From contig CAYNUG010000030.1 of NCBI GenBank assembly GCA_964400545.1, positions 1 to 21,472 on the forward strand: a stretch of 21,472 nt of DNA, read 5' to 3'. Made by a program: the position numbers and the translations under genes. Positions 1 through 7,519 of the stretch are shown piece by piece (the first letter of the stretch is position 1; every line of letters begins with the position of its first letter). This stretch comes from UBA647 sp964400545. Its GTDB lineage: Bacteria; Acidobacteriota; Aminicenantia; UBA2199. Below the pieces are notes generated by a model that saw only the letters and a program-made list of their open reading frames with translations, was not told the DNA's origin and ran no database searches.

Positions 1-1
1 T

Positions 2-271
2 AATGTGACCAGGGCGATTGTCAACGGAGTGCTTGGATCAAATCTTGAAGATCTCGATTTTTATGAAGACAAACTTTTCCATTTCTATGTTCCTGAAAAA
101 TGTGAAAAATTCGGTCCTGAAGTTCTTCATCCGGAAAAGACATGGGATGATAAAGAGGAGTTTAAACTAAGAGCGAAAAAACTTGCCTCTGAATTCAGTG
201 CCCATTTTGACAAAGTATATGGAAATAAAAATATCGATCCTGAAGTGATAAAGAATTGTCCGGGAAAATAG
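2..271 (+). CDS. pckA: Phosphoenolpyruvate carboxykinase (ATP), C-terminal fragment
   Basis: This is the last 89 codons of a gene whose start lies before the window; the frame is open from base 2. PckA interconverts oxaloacetate plus ATP with PEP, CO2 and ADP in the cytoplasm, mainly in gluconeogenesis. The fragment begins with TRAIVNGVL, matching the TRA-(I/M)-(L/I)-N segment near the end of ATP-type PckA. It continues with F-VP--C, EVLHPEKTWDDKEEF (the family has EVLNPRNTW-DK) and a lysine-rich tail ending in NCPGK. The nucleotide-binding and catalytic residues are upstream and not visible. The gene converges on tsaD, with 6 bases between the two stop codons and no room for a conventional terminator. 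The family call rests on the C-terminal signature only, but that signature is distinctive. Confidence 0.85.
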   Translation, partial: NVTRAIVNGVLGSNLEDLDFYEDKLFHFYVPEKCEKFGPEVLHPEKTWDDKEEFKLRAKKLASEFSAHFDKVYGNKNIDPEVIKNCPGK

Positions 272-277
272 CAGGGT

Positions 278-1309
278 TCAGGCTTTTAGATTGAATTTGC
301 TCCTGGAATAGGAGTTGATATATTTGTCAAAATAGTTTTTTTCCGGAAATTGTATAAATTTTTCATAACCAAGCCAAGCCACCATTGTTGCATTGTCGGT
401 ACAATGCTCTCCTTCCGGCAAAAAAACCTTTCTTTTCTCATTCTCCAGATTAGATAATGCTTTTTCCCGAAGGAGAGAATTCCTGCTGACCCCTCCTGCA
501 ATAATAATACTTTTAGGTTCAAATTTTTTACATGTTTCTGTTAATTTTAATATGAGATAATCTGTAATACTATTCATAAATGAGGAGATCAGGTCACTGT
601 AATCCTTTGTGCCCGGTTTTATATTATTATTTTCAAAAAATCTAATGGCAGCTGTTTTATACCCGGAGAAGGAAAAATCTCCTGACCCGTCTGACATTTT
701 AGGGGTTGTGAACCTGAATTTTGTATTGTCTCCCTCTGGGTACAATCTGTCCAGAACCGGTCCTCCCGGATATTCGAGTCCAATAAATTTAGCTACTTTA
801 TCCATCACTTCACCGGCTGCATCATCTCTGGTTGTCGTTAATACATCCGATTCGAATTTTGATTTTTGATGAAATATGGATGTGTGTCCTCCGGAAACTA
901 CAAGAGCAATTAAAGGGTAGTTGATTTTCTTCCCGTATGTAATGAACGGGGATTCAATATGGGCTTGAATATGATCAACTCCGACAAGAGGCTTCCCGGA
1001 TAAATAGGAGAGACCCTTCGCAAAGGAAAGACCGATAAGCAATGAGCCTATTAGTCCGGGACCCTGCGTGACGGCTATCAGATCGACAGAGGCGAGGGTT
1101 GTTCCCGATTCAGAAAGTACTTCCATAGTAAGCTTGTCGATAGCCTCATAATGACTTCTTGATGCTATTTCCGGGACTACTCCGCCGTATTTCTTGTGAA
1201 GGGGAATTTGTGATTTTATTTTTTCACAAATGATCCTGTTGTTCTTGCCCCTCTCAATAAGGGAAACAGCGGTTTCATCGCATGATGATTCAATTCCAAG
1301 TATCAGCAT
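278..1309 (-). CDS. tsaD: tRNA N6-adenosine threonylcarbamoyltransferase TsaD
   Basis: TsaD transfers the threonylcarbamoyl group from TC-AMP to A37 of ANN-decoding tRNAs (t6A), acting with TsaB and TsaE. From the ATG at 1309 the protein is 343 residues, the usual length. Visible motifs are LGIESSCDETAVS (residues 4-16), GGVVPEIASRSH (42-53), the metal-binding pair H113 and H117 in DHIQAHIES, VSGGHT (138-143), AAGEVMDKVAKFIGLEYPGGP (164 onward), AGGVSRN (271-277) and the ligand Asp305 in CTDNA. An in-frame TTG two codons upstream (1315) is possible. ATG is preferred because family members start just before the LGIE strand. There is no Shine-Dalgarno sequence, and the proposed promoter at 1316-1344 would place the transcript start at or next to the ATG. 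The gene stands alone, divergent from the VWFA-like gene and convergent with pckA. Confidence 0.96.
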   Translation of the reverse strand: MLILGIESSCDETAVSLIERGKNNRIICEKIKSQIPLHKKYGGVVPEIASRSHYEAIDKLTMEVLSESGTTLASVDLIAVTQGPGLIGSLLIGLSFAKGLSYLSGKPLVGVDHIQAHIESPFITYGKKINYPLIALVVSGGHTSIFHQKSKFESDVLTTTRDDAAGEVMDKVAKFIGLEYPGGPVLDRLYPEGDNTKFRFTTPKMSDGSGDFSFSGYKTAAIRFFENNNIKPGTKDYSDLISSFMNSITDYLILKLTETCKKFEPKSIIIAGGVSRNSLLREKALSNLENEKRKVFLPEGEHCTDNATMVAWLGYEKFIQFPEKNYFDKYINSYSRSKFNLKA

Positions 1310-1315
1310 TGTCAA

Positions 1316-1344
1316 ATCTTATCAAAATTACCAACTTGTGACAA
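1316..1344 (-). promoter_or_regulatory. Probable sigma70-type promoter of tsaD
   Basis: Read on the minus strand, a -35 box TTGTCA (1344-1339; 5 of 6 to consensus) is followed after exactly 17 bases by TAAGAT (1321-1316; 4 of 6). The implied transcription start falls at about 1309-1310, on the tsaD ATG, so the message would be leaderless. This fits the lack of a ribosome binding site. It is seen by eye only; the -10 box is mediocre and the region is AT-rich, so chance matches are possible. Confidence 0.5.
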
Positions 1345-1356
1345 ATTTAATGATAT

Positions 1357-1385
1357 TTGATAAAAAGATTACAGCAGGGTATTAT
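1357..1385 (+). promoter_or_regulatory. Probable sigma70-type promoter of the VWFA-related gene
   Basis: TTGATA (1357-1362) and TATTAT (1380-1385) are separated by 17 bases; each matches 5 of 6 consensus positions. The expected transcript start is near 1392. That leaves a leader of about 16 bases containing GAGAGG (1399-1404) just before the ATG at 1408. The arrangement argues that the in-frame TTG at 1357 is part of the -35 box rather than a start codon. Confidence 0.6.
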
Positions 1386-1407
1386 TTTTGTAAAAGATGA
1401 GAGGCGC

Positions 1408-2913
1408 ATGAGCAGAATAATTGAGCGGATATTAGTTTTTGTTTTTATTTTTTTATTGATATTTAATAATTTCAACTTTTGTGAAGAAAATATGTCAACA
1501 AAGATCCAGTTGAGGATTAGGGATGGCTATAAAAGTGCACAAAAGATGGATGATCTGAAATTGTACATAAACAAACAGGAAGTAAGAATAACCGGAAAGG
1601 AGAGAAGAGATAGATATATTGGTCAGGAGGGGATACTGGGGAGGAACTTTATTCTTACGTTTATGAATTTTCCCAGGTTCAATAAAAAGCTTGAGGATGC
1701 AATATCATATTTTGTGACAGAAATATTGAGGAAGTCGGATAGCCTGATCGTTCATACCAATATAAACACACATCAGATCAAAGTGACGGGGAACAAAGAG
1801 AGAATGATCCTCAATATTGTTAATCACCTGAAAAAAGACATGAATTATATCTCGGGCAGATCTGCGAGAGTATACAAAAGTATTAATGCAGAAATAGAGA
1901 GAATGGAAAGATTCTTCGGCACTTTTGATTCTACTACTACAATCCTCACTATTGGTGATGTCTATTTCAATTTTTTTGCAACTATAATTCCGGATCTTCA
2001 ATTCTATAAAAATGAATTTGTTATTCCTGACAAGAAAAGATTCGAAGAGATCGGGGATCTTTTGGGATTCCGTGAAGGGGACAGGTATTGGATATTCATA
2101 CAGAATGGAAATATTTATCCTTTTATGACCAGGATCAGAAAGATCATCAAGTCAGTAGGAACCAGGCTCTCCCTTGTTACAACGGGTGATCAGAGCTGGA
2201 AAAAAATGGTGAGTACAAAGATAAGGGAAATGGAAGATTCAATGTTGATCGATACCCCATACCCAAGAAAGACAATGAGGACACTTTTCATTAATACTAA
2301 CACAACATTCTATACACTTCTGTTCTCCACAGAGAGCGTTACTTCAACAAACAAAAAGATTGACCTTCAGCTCTTGGATATTCTCGGAAAGATATCTGTG
2401 GACTCAGGCGGGAAATTAATAGAAACTTCGGATATTGAAGCGGATCTGAGAAAAATAAGGGAATTCAAGGATCGCTTCTGGAATATTAATTTTGTTCTCC
2501 CTGAAACGAAGAAGAATATTAAGTTCCGGATGGAGATCGGAGGGAGAGGGAAAGATCTTGTTTATCGTAAGCAACTTAAGAAAGATGAATACCGGAAATT
2601 AAAAAAATATCTTTCAAAACCGAAAGTGTTTATTGAGAAACCGGAATTCAGTAAAAATAAATTGTCATTTTCAATAGGATCTTTTTCACTGAACAAGAGA
2701 GGTGGTTTCGGACTAATTAAAGTTGTGATACAGACTTATGATAATTCGGGGAAAGAGGTTTACAGAAGATCAAATATATTGAGAACAGGCAGAAAAAAGA
2801 TTGATATCTCTATCGGGATACCTGAAGAATTATTTTTTCACCATAAAACAAGGATATCTGTTCTTGATCTTATCTCTAATGTTATGGTTGCTAATGAACT
2901 GCGGATGAATTGA
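1408..2913 (+). CDS. Secreted VWFA-related protein, function unknown
   Basis: The product from ATG 1408 is 501 residues; GAGAGG lies 3 bases upstream and a promoter precedes it. Residues 7-24 form a hydrophobic segment followed by NFNFCEEN, a Sec signal or membrane anchor. The Cys lacks a proper lipobox, so a lipoprotein is not supported. The mature part begins with a beta-rich segment (KIQLRIRDGY...LKLYINKQEVRITG). Next comes RNFILTFMNFPRFNKKLEDAISYFV...SDSLIVHTN, which has the layout of the 'VWFA-related' domain common in Acidobacteriota and Aminicenantes (beta strand, helix with paired residues, SD-LIV-T strand). The metal-site motif DxSxS is absent, so any VWA domain would be degenerate. 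The C-terminal 120 residues look like a beta-sandwich. It stands alone and convergent with the yibQ-like gene, 10 bases apart. No enzymatic role can be assigned. Confidence 0.72.
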   Translation: MSRIIERILVFVFIFLLIFNNFNFCEENMSTKIQLRIRDGYKSAQKMDDLKLYINKQEVRITGKERRDRYIGQEGILGRNFILTFMNFPRFNKKLEDAISYFVTEILRKSDSLIVHTNINTHQIKVTGNKERMILNIVNHLKKDMNYISGRSARVYKSINAEIERMERFFGTFDSTTTILTIGDVYFNFFATIIPDLQFYKNEFVIPDKKRFEEIGDLLGFREGDRYWIFIQNGNIYPFMTRIRKIIKSVGTRLSLVTTGDQSWKKMVSTKIREMEDSMLIDTPYPRKTMRTLFINTNTTFYTLLFSTESVTSTNKKIDLQLLDILGKISVDSGGKLIETSDIEADLRKIREFKDRFWNINFVLPETKKNIKFRMEIGGRGKDLVYRKQLKKDEYRKLKKYLSKPKVFIEKPEFSKNKLSFSIGSFSLNKRGGFGLIKVVIQTYDNSGKEVYRRSNILRTGRKKIDISIGIPEELFFHHKTRISVLDLISNVMVANELRMN

Positions 2914-2923
2914 ATCCTCTTTC

Positions 2924-4099
2924 TCATTTGATCAATTCTTCAACAAAAACGATCTTTACTCCGCTTGCCCGAATGAAATCAATTGAATCTGAAATAGCGG
3001 AGAACGTTGTTTTAAAAGGGTGGCCAATTGCGATCCCTATTCCTTTCTTTTTGGCAATTTCCACAAGCCTTTTGATCTGGAACATCGAATGTTCGTATGA
3101 CCTTGTATGATCCAGGAAAACGTCTCTCTTTGCTGTTTGGATTCCCAGTTCCTTTGCTGTTTCCCAGGCAATTGAATCGAAATCTGTTTTTGAATCAATA
3201 AAGAACATTTTTTCATCCCTTATGATCTTAAGTACTATTTCCATCATTTTTTTATTCGAAGTGATCAGAGAACCTTCGTGGTTGTTTATTCCTGAAGCAT
3301 CAGGAACGATCTTTCTGGCTCTTCTGATAAGATCTGTTATTTCTGTTTGTGAAGATGTTGTTGTAATGACTTTTAGTTTGTCAGGATAAGTGTTTATGTC
3401 TTTTTTTGGTTGCATTGGAAGATGGATAAGTGATTTTAGATTGTATTTGGAAATCCATAAAGCTTCCTCGATTGCGTGAGGGGAATCGGGAAGCACCGAC
3501 CCTGTTATGGGGATTCCGAGTTGTTTCAGTTCATAGGCTCCGATATTGTATGCACCAATATCATCGATAATAAATGCAATCCTGGGGTTTCCCCGGTCTG
3601 CACCGCTTATGTCTGTCTGTTTTTCGATCTTCGTCCGGGATTTTTCTTTAAGACTGTTTATCAATAAGAAATGGATCGTTTTTCCCGAGAGTACTGTTTT
3701 ATACAGGTAGGTAGTTTTCCATTTATTTCTTCTGACCTCTATCGGAGTTAATGATAGATCGTTTTTGTTAGAAGAAATTTTAACTTGCTTAAGTATCTCT
3801 TTAAACTTAGATTTTTTTATATCGATTTTAAAATGATATCTTCCTACTGTATCTTTAAAATAGTCGAAACTTACATTCCCGGAATTAAAAAGATCAAGCA
3901 GATCCTTGTTGAATTTGTGAATTGCACTTACCGGTTTTTCTTTCTTTAGCAGGCTGGTGAATATCAATGACCCTTTCCCTTTCTGGTAATTAATGAATTC
4001 CAGCAAGATTACAACGAGAAAAGATATTACGATCAATGAAGCAAAGAACAGAAATGAAGAACTCTTTTTTCTTATTGGTCTTTTATTTTTCCTTTTCAT
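2924..4099 (-). CDS. YibQ-like divergent polysaccharide deacetylase
   Basis: The protein has 391 residues. It carries a basic N-terminus, one membrane segment (about 15-37), a variable region to about 165, then the divergent polysaccharide deacetylase domain (YibQ/DUF610 type) to the end. Visible family motifs are RIAFIIDDIG (173-182, with the Asp pair 179-180), HLPMQP (226-231), GINNHEGS (270-277), FIDSKT (300-305), RDVFLDH (325-331) and IGHP (358-361). The NodB-like fold suggests action on a wall or surface glycan in the periplasm, but activity of this family is poorly defined. It follows the envC-like gene by 58 bases. The same pair, envC then yibQ, is adjacent in Escherichia coli, which supports both calls. 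ATG 4099 has only a weak GAAGA upstream. It is probably the last gene of the operon; its stop codon lies 10 bases from that of the convergent gene. Confidence 0.88.
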   Translation of the reverse strand: MKRKNKRPIRKKSSSFLFFASLIVISFLVVILLEFINYQKGKGSLIFTSLLKKEKPVSAIHKFNKDLLDLFNSGNVSFDYFKDTVGRYHFKIDIKKSKFKEILKQVKISSNKNDLSLTPIEVRRNKWKTTYLYKTVLSGKTIHFLLINSLKEKSRTKIEKQTDISGADRGNPRIAFIIDDIGAYNIGAYELKQLGIPITGSVLPDSPHAIEEALWISKYNLKSLIHLPMQPKKDINTYPDKLKVITTTSSQTEITDLIRRARKIVPDASGINNHEGSLITSNKKMMEIVLKIIRDEKMFFIDSKTDFDSIAWETAKELGIQTAKRDVFLDHTRSYEHSMFQIKRLVEIAKKKGIGIAIGHPFKTTFSAISDSIDFIRASGVKIVFVEELIK

Positions 4100-4132
4100 A
4101 TCAGTTCTTCATGCAAATGATCCGAACAACAT

Positions 4133-4161
4133 TATATATAACAGTTGCGGTTCAAATTCAA
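4133..4161 (-). promoter_or_regulatory. Possible internal promoter before the yibQ-like gene
   Basis: On the minus strand TTGAAT (4161-4156) is followed after 17 bases by TATATA (4138-4133), within a run that also contains TATAAT (4136-4131, spacing 19). It overlaps the end of the envC-like gene. It could give extra expression of the yibQ-like gene, but AT-richness makes this weak evidence. Confidence 0.3.
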
Positions 4162-5279
4162 TTCTTCTCCTTTTTCTTCAGCCAGATATCAGGATTAACT
4201 GCGACAGTTTTTTTTCTTATTTCAAAGTATAGAGAATTTCCGTAGGTTGACCCGGAATCACCTGCGATCCCTATCTCATCACCGGCAAGTATATAATCAC
4301 CTTTCTTTTTTAAAAATTTGCTGCAATGTCCGTAAACGGTCAACATATCTCTGGAGTGTTGAACGATAATTATATCTCCATATCCTTTGAAATAGTTCAT
4401 GAAAATGATGACACCATCAAAAACGGACCTGATTTTCATTGATCCTGAAGGCTTTATTTCGATACCGCTGTTAAAAATATAAGTATTAAACCTTGTGCTT
4501 TTTTTCTTTCCGAATCTGGAGATCACTTTTCCTTTGATAGGCCACCTGAGTTTTCCTTTTATTGTATTAAGATCAAGATCAGGGAGGTCGAATACGTTAA
4601 CATTTTTTTTCATGAGGTTAGTCAATCTTTTAGCTTCTGTTTTAAGTTCGGTAAGCATGGATAGATGTCTTCTACGGTCAGAATTGATCTTTTCGATAAA
4701 ATCGGTCTTTGCCCTCTTTGCATTGAGGATCTCATTTATTTTTTTAGTTTGTTTTTTTTTCAGGTTTCCAAGATGTAGCTTTTCTTTCTCAAGCTCCTTA
4801 CGAATTGAAAGTAATTTTACTAGATATACTTTTATTTTTCCAATTTCTTCAATTTTTTTATTGATCAGAGAAATAAAGAGATAGTAATTTTGGAACATCT
4901 GATTAATATCTTTTATGTTGCTGAATATTTTAAATTTTCCGGCTTTCCCGATCTTATAAAGTATTCTGACTGCTTTTTTTATTCCTTTTCTTGATCTTTC
5001 TATTTCTCTTTCAAGGGATTTTTTTTTAGCTCTTTTTTTCCTGATAGAAGTGTTGGCAACTGACAGAAGATGATTGATCCGGTCATTCTCTGTGATTGCT
5101 TTTTTATAATTTAATTCTATCTTGTAAAGTTCATTGAGGATCGAGCCGCTCTCTTTATTGAGTGAACTTATCTTTCTTGTAATGTTATCGATTTTAACAT
5201 TTAGTTTATCCAATTTTGATTCTTTTGATGGATAAACCATTAGGGAAAGTATGATCGTCAAAAGAATGAGTTTTTTCAT
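4158..5279 (-). CDS. EnvC-like murein hydrolase activator (coiled coil plus degenerate M23/LytM domain)
   Basis: The protein has 373 residues. An N-terminal signal segment (1-17) is followed by a long Lys/Glu-rich coiled coil (about 20-225) and a LytM/M23 domain (about 245-367). In active LytM enzymes zinc is held by HxxxD and HxH. Here the first site reads NSGIE (270-274) and the second SLYFE (349-353), so these ligands are lost, although YGHCS (316-320) is kept. This is the pattern of EnvC, which does not cut peptidoglycan itself but activates periplasmic amidases at the septum during cell separation; that role is inferred by family. LYFEIR and VNPDIWL near the C-terminus match EnvC closely. 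It lies 51 bases after xerC and precedes the yibQ-like gene. ATG 5279 has no Shine-Dalgarno sequence and may be read from a nearly leaderless transcript. Confidence 0.87.
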   Translation of the reverse strand: MKKLILLTIILSLMVYPSKESKLDKLNVKIDNITRKISSLNKESGSILNELYKIELNYKKAITENDRINHLLSVANTSIRKKRAKKKSLEREIERSRKGIKKAVRILYKIGKAGKFKIFSNIKDINQMFQNYYLFISLINKKIEEIGKIKVYLVKLLSIRKELEKEKLHLGNLKKKQTKKINEILNAKRAKTDFIEKINSDRRRHLSMLTELKTEAKRLTNLMKKNVNVFDLPDLDLNTIKGKLRWPIKGKVISRFGKKKSTRFNTYIFNSGIEIKPSGSMKIRSVFDGVIIFMNYFKGYGDIIIVQHSRDMLTVYGHCSKFLKKKGDYILAGDEIGIAGDSGSTYGNSLYFEIRKKTVAVNPDIWLKKKEKN

Positions 5280-5290
5280 TTTCAGTTCTT

Positions 5291-5319
5291 ATTATAAGGA
5301 ATATTTCAATTACCGTAAA
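5291..5319 (-). promoter_or_regulatory. Possible promoter before the envC-like gene
   Basis: On the minus strand TTTACG (5319-5314; 4 of 6) is followed after 17 bases by a perfect TATAAT (5296-5291). The predicted start, near 5284, lies only about 5 bases before the ATG at 5279. The gene would then be nearly leaderless when read from here, besides being reachable by read-through from xerC. Confidence 0.42.
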
Positions 5320-5330
5320 GGAGATTTCTG

Positions 5331-6227
5331 TCAATCGGTGTCATTTTCTGAACGGGGGTGAAATTTATTGTAGCTTTTTAAAAGATCTGAATAGTTTAGG
5401 GTCGTATACTTCTCAGTAGTTGAAAGATTTGAATGGCCCAGGAGTTCCTGGATCATTCTCAGATCTACTCCGCGTTGAAGGAGATGTGTGGCAAATGAAT
5501 GACGGAAAAGGTGGGGGTAAATATTTTTTCCGGAATCACTGATTTTTTTAAAAACTTCTTTTACTATTTTCTCTACTCCTCTTTCTGAGATCTTTTTTCC
5601 TGTATAGTTAAGGAATATAAATTCATTTGATCTTTTATATTTTTTGTCCGAAAGTGATATATATTCTTTCAATATATTTTTTGCTTTTTTATTGAAAGGA
5701 ACAATTCTTTCCTTTTTCCCTTTCCCGAAAACTCTGATCAGCCTTTCATTAAAGCTGATATCCTCACGCTTCAGGTTTGTAAGCTCTGATAACCTTAGTC
5801 CCGATGCATAGAACAATTCGAACAATGCTTTGTTCCTTATTTCGGTCAAGGTTTCTCCGGGGAGTGCATCAAGAAATTTTATCATTTCATCTTCTGTTAG
5901 AATTTCAGGAAGTTTCCTTTCTGCTTTGGGCACAGATATGAGGTCCATAGGATTCTTTTCTGCCAGTCCCTGTCGGATAAGATACTGGAAGAAAGATCTT
6001 ATCGCATAGATCTTTCTTGAAACCGTAGACCTGCTGGCGGTTGTCAGGTAAAGATGGGATAAATAGTCACGGATATTATCTCTTGAGAGATTTTTGTAAA
6101 TATCGTTAAAAAAAACAATAAATTGATCAATGTCCTGCCTGTATGCTTTTATTGTATTTAGTGAAAATTTTTTTATATCTGTCAGATAATCAAGATAATC
6201 TGTCAGATACCTATTCTTTTTTTCCAT
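5331..6227 (-). CDS. xerC: Tyrosine recombinase XerC/XerD
   Basis: Xer recombinases resolve chromosome dimers at the dif site near the division septum. The 298-residue length is typical. The N-terminal SAM-like DNA-binding domain spans roughly 1-95 and the catalytic domain 105-290. The full catalytic set is visible: R145 in ASGLRLSEL, K169 in the beta hairpin VFGKGKKER, H239 and R242 in HLFRHSFATHLL, H265 in LLGHSNLSTTEKY and the nucleophile Y274. The start overlaps the end of trmFO by 25 bases, and the ribosome site is only a weak AAAGA. Placement directly after dprA-topA-trmFO matches the conserved gene order in which this recombinase is usually called XerC (CodV in Bacillus). XerC against XerD cannot be separated by sequence alone; the gene order is the reason for the symbol. 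Confidence 0.95.
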   Translation of the reverse strand: MEKKNRYLTDYLDYLTDIKKFSLNTIKAYRQDIDQFIVFFNDIYKNLSRDNIRDYLSHLYLTTASRSTVSRKIYAIRSFFQYLIRQGLAEKNPMDLISVPKAERKLPEILTEDEMIKFLDALPGETLTEIRNKALFELFYASGLRLSELTNLKREDISFNERLIRVFGKGKKERIVPFNKKAKNILKEYISLSDKKYKRSNEFIFLNYTGKKISERGVEKIVKEVFKKISDSGKNIYPHLFRHSFATHLLQRGVDLRMIQELLGHSNLSTTEKYTTLNYSDLLKSYNKFHPRSENDTD

Positions 6228-7519
6228 TCTTTAAGTTCGTTGATCGCATTATTTGCTCTGAACTCTTTTTTTTCTCTTTTACTTTTTCCCCTGATCTTAA
6301 TTTCTGGAAGAAGCCCGAAAGAAAATTTTGAGGGTTTGAAGTTCTCCCATCCGGCCTTCTTTATATAATTGAGAAGTGACCCGGTAGCTGTACCCAGGGG
6401 AGGTTCTTCAAGTTCCCTCCCCTTAACTTGTTTTGCTGCACAAAGACCACACAATAGTCCGGAACAGACCGATTCCAGATAACCTTCGACACCAGATATC
6501 TGACCTGCAAATAAGATATCAGGATTTTTTTTTGATTGATAAATTCCGGAGATAATTACTGGTGCATTTATATAGGAGTTACGATGCATTCTCCCAAATC
6601 TCTCAAATTCTGCATTGTTCAGACCAGGAAGTTTTCTAAAAACCCTGCTTTGTTCCCCCCATTTCAACCTGGTCTGAAAACCAACAAGTTGAAACAGTTT
6701 CCTTGCGGTATCATCCTGGCGTAATTGGACGACAGCATATGGAATTGTGTCATTTGAAGAAGACTTAAGTCCAACAGGTTTCAAAGGACCGAATGCAAGG
6801 GATTCTTTTCCCCTCGAAGCAATTTCCTCTACGGGGAGACAGGCTTCAAAAAATTTTTTATCCTCAAAATCTTTTAATTCAACTTTTTCTGAATCAGTAA
6901 GATCGTTAACAAGTTCATAATACTGTTCTTTTGTAAGTGGGATATTAAGAAAATCTGCATCTCCTTTATCATATCGCGATGCCCAGAATAGTTTTTCTGT
7001 ATCAAGACTGTCCAGATTTACGATCGGGCTTGTGGAGTCGTAAAAGAAGAGGTTTCGCCGACCTGTGTGGAGGGAGATATTTTCTGCTAATTTTGCAGAT
7101 GTGAGAGGACCTGTCGCGATTATTACAGGTCCGTCCGAAACGGGTATTGTCTCAACATCTTTACAAATCAGGTTTATTTTGGGATTATTCTCTAATTCAT
7201 TTGTCAAAAATTCTGCAAGTTTTATTCTGTCAACCGAAAAGCTGTTCCCTGCAGGAACCCTGAATTTCTCACTGCTATTCAGAAAAAAAGAATCTAACAT
7301 TTTCAATTCTTTCTGAAGTAAACCCGAAGCAGTATATAAAGCTGATGAACCGAAAGAGTTGGAACAGATCATTTCCCCTAGGAATCGTGACTCATGACCT
7401 TCCGTGTTCTTTTCCGGTTTCAGATCATACAGGTCAACATTCACTCCTGACTTTGCCACTTGCCATGCAGCCTCGATACCGGCAAGCCCACCGCCAACAA
7501 TAATAACTTTTTCCATCAT
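6203..7519 (-). CDS. trmFO: Methylenetetrahydrofolate-tRNA (uracil-5-)-methyltransferase TrmFO
   Basis: TrmFO is an FAD enzyme that makes m5U54 in the T-loop of tRNAs, taking the methylene group from 5,10-methylene-tetrahydrofolate. The protein has 438 residues, as usual. The N-terminus VIIVGGGLAGIEAAWQ (5-20) is the FAD-binding Rossmann motif. ICSNS (51-55) carries one catalytic Cys (C52) and FFEACLPVEEIASRG (223-237) carries the other (C227), followed by the family motif FGPLKPVGL. The C-terminal segment contains GQISGVEGYLES. The ATG at 7519 overlaps the topA stop codon as ATGA, pointing to translational coupling; a second ATG follows at once. It is the third gene of the dprA operon. Presence of TrmFO instead of SAM-dependent TrmA is informative about tRNA modification in this organism. 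Confidence 0.96.
   Translation of the reverse strand: MMEKVIIVGGGLAGIEAAWQVAKSGVNVDLYDLKPEKNTEGHESRFLGEMICSNSFGSSALYTASGLLQKELKMLDSFFLNSSEKFRVPAGNSFSVDRIKLAEFLTNELENNPKINLICKDVETIPVSDGPVIIATGPLTSAKLAENISLHTGRRNLFFYDSTSPIVNLDSLDTEKLFWASRYDKGDADFLNIPLTKEQYYELVNDLTDSEKVELKDFEDKKFFEACLPVEEIASRGKESLAFGPLKPVGLKSSSNDTIPYAVVQLRQDDTARKLFQLVGFQTRLKWGEQSRVFRKLPGLNNAEFERFGRMHRNSYINAPVIISGIYQSKKNPDILFAGQISGVEGYLESVCSGLLCGLCAAKQVKGRELEEPPLGTATGSLLNYIKKAGWENFKPSKFSFGLLPEIKIRGKSKREKKEFRANNAINELKEWKKRIGI

Noticed and set aside
609..869. Plus-strand open frame opposite tsaD
   Set aside because: Antisense shadow of a conserved gene; no ribosome site or family motif.
1357..1407. Upstream in-frame TTG start (17 extra codons) for the VWFA-related gene
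   Set aside because: The TTG is part of a good -35 box with a matching -10 downstream, and the ATG at 1408 has GAGAGG before it and is followed by a signal segment.
2907..2938. GAATTGA/TCAATTC inverted repeat at the convergent gene ends as a bidirectional terminator
   Set aside because: The arms are AT-rich with an 18-base loop and no T-tract follows on either strand.
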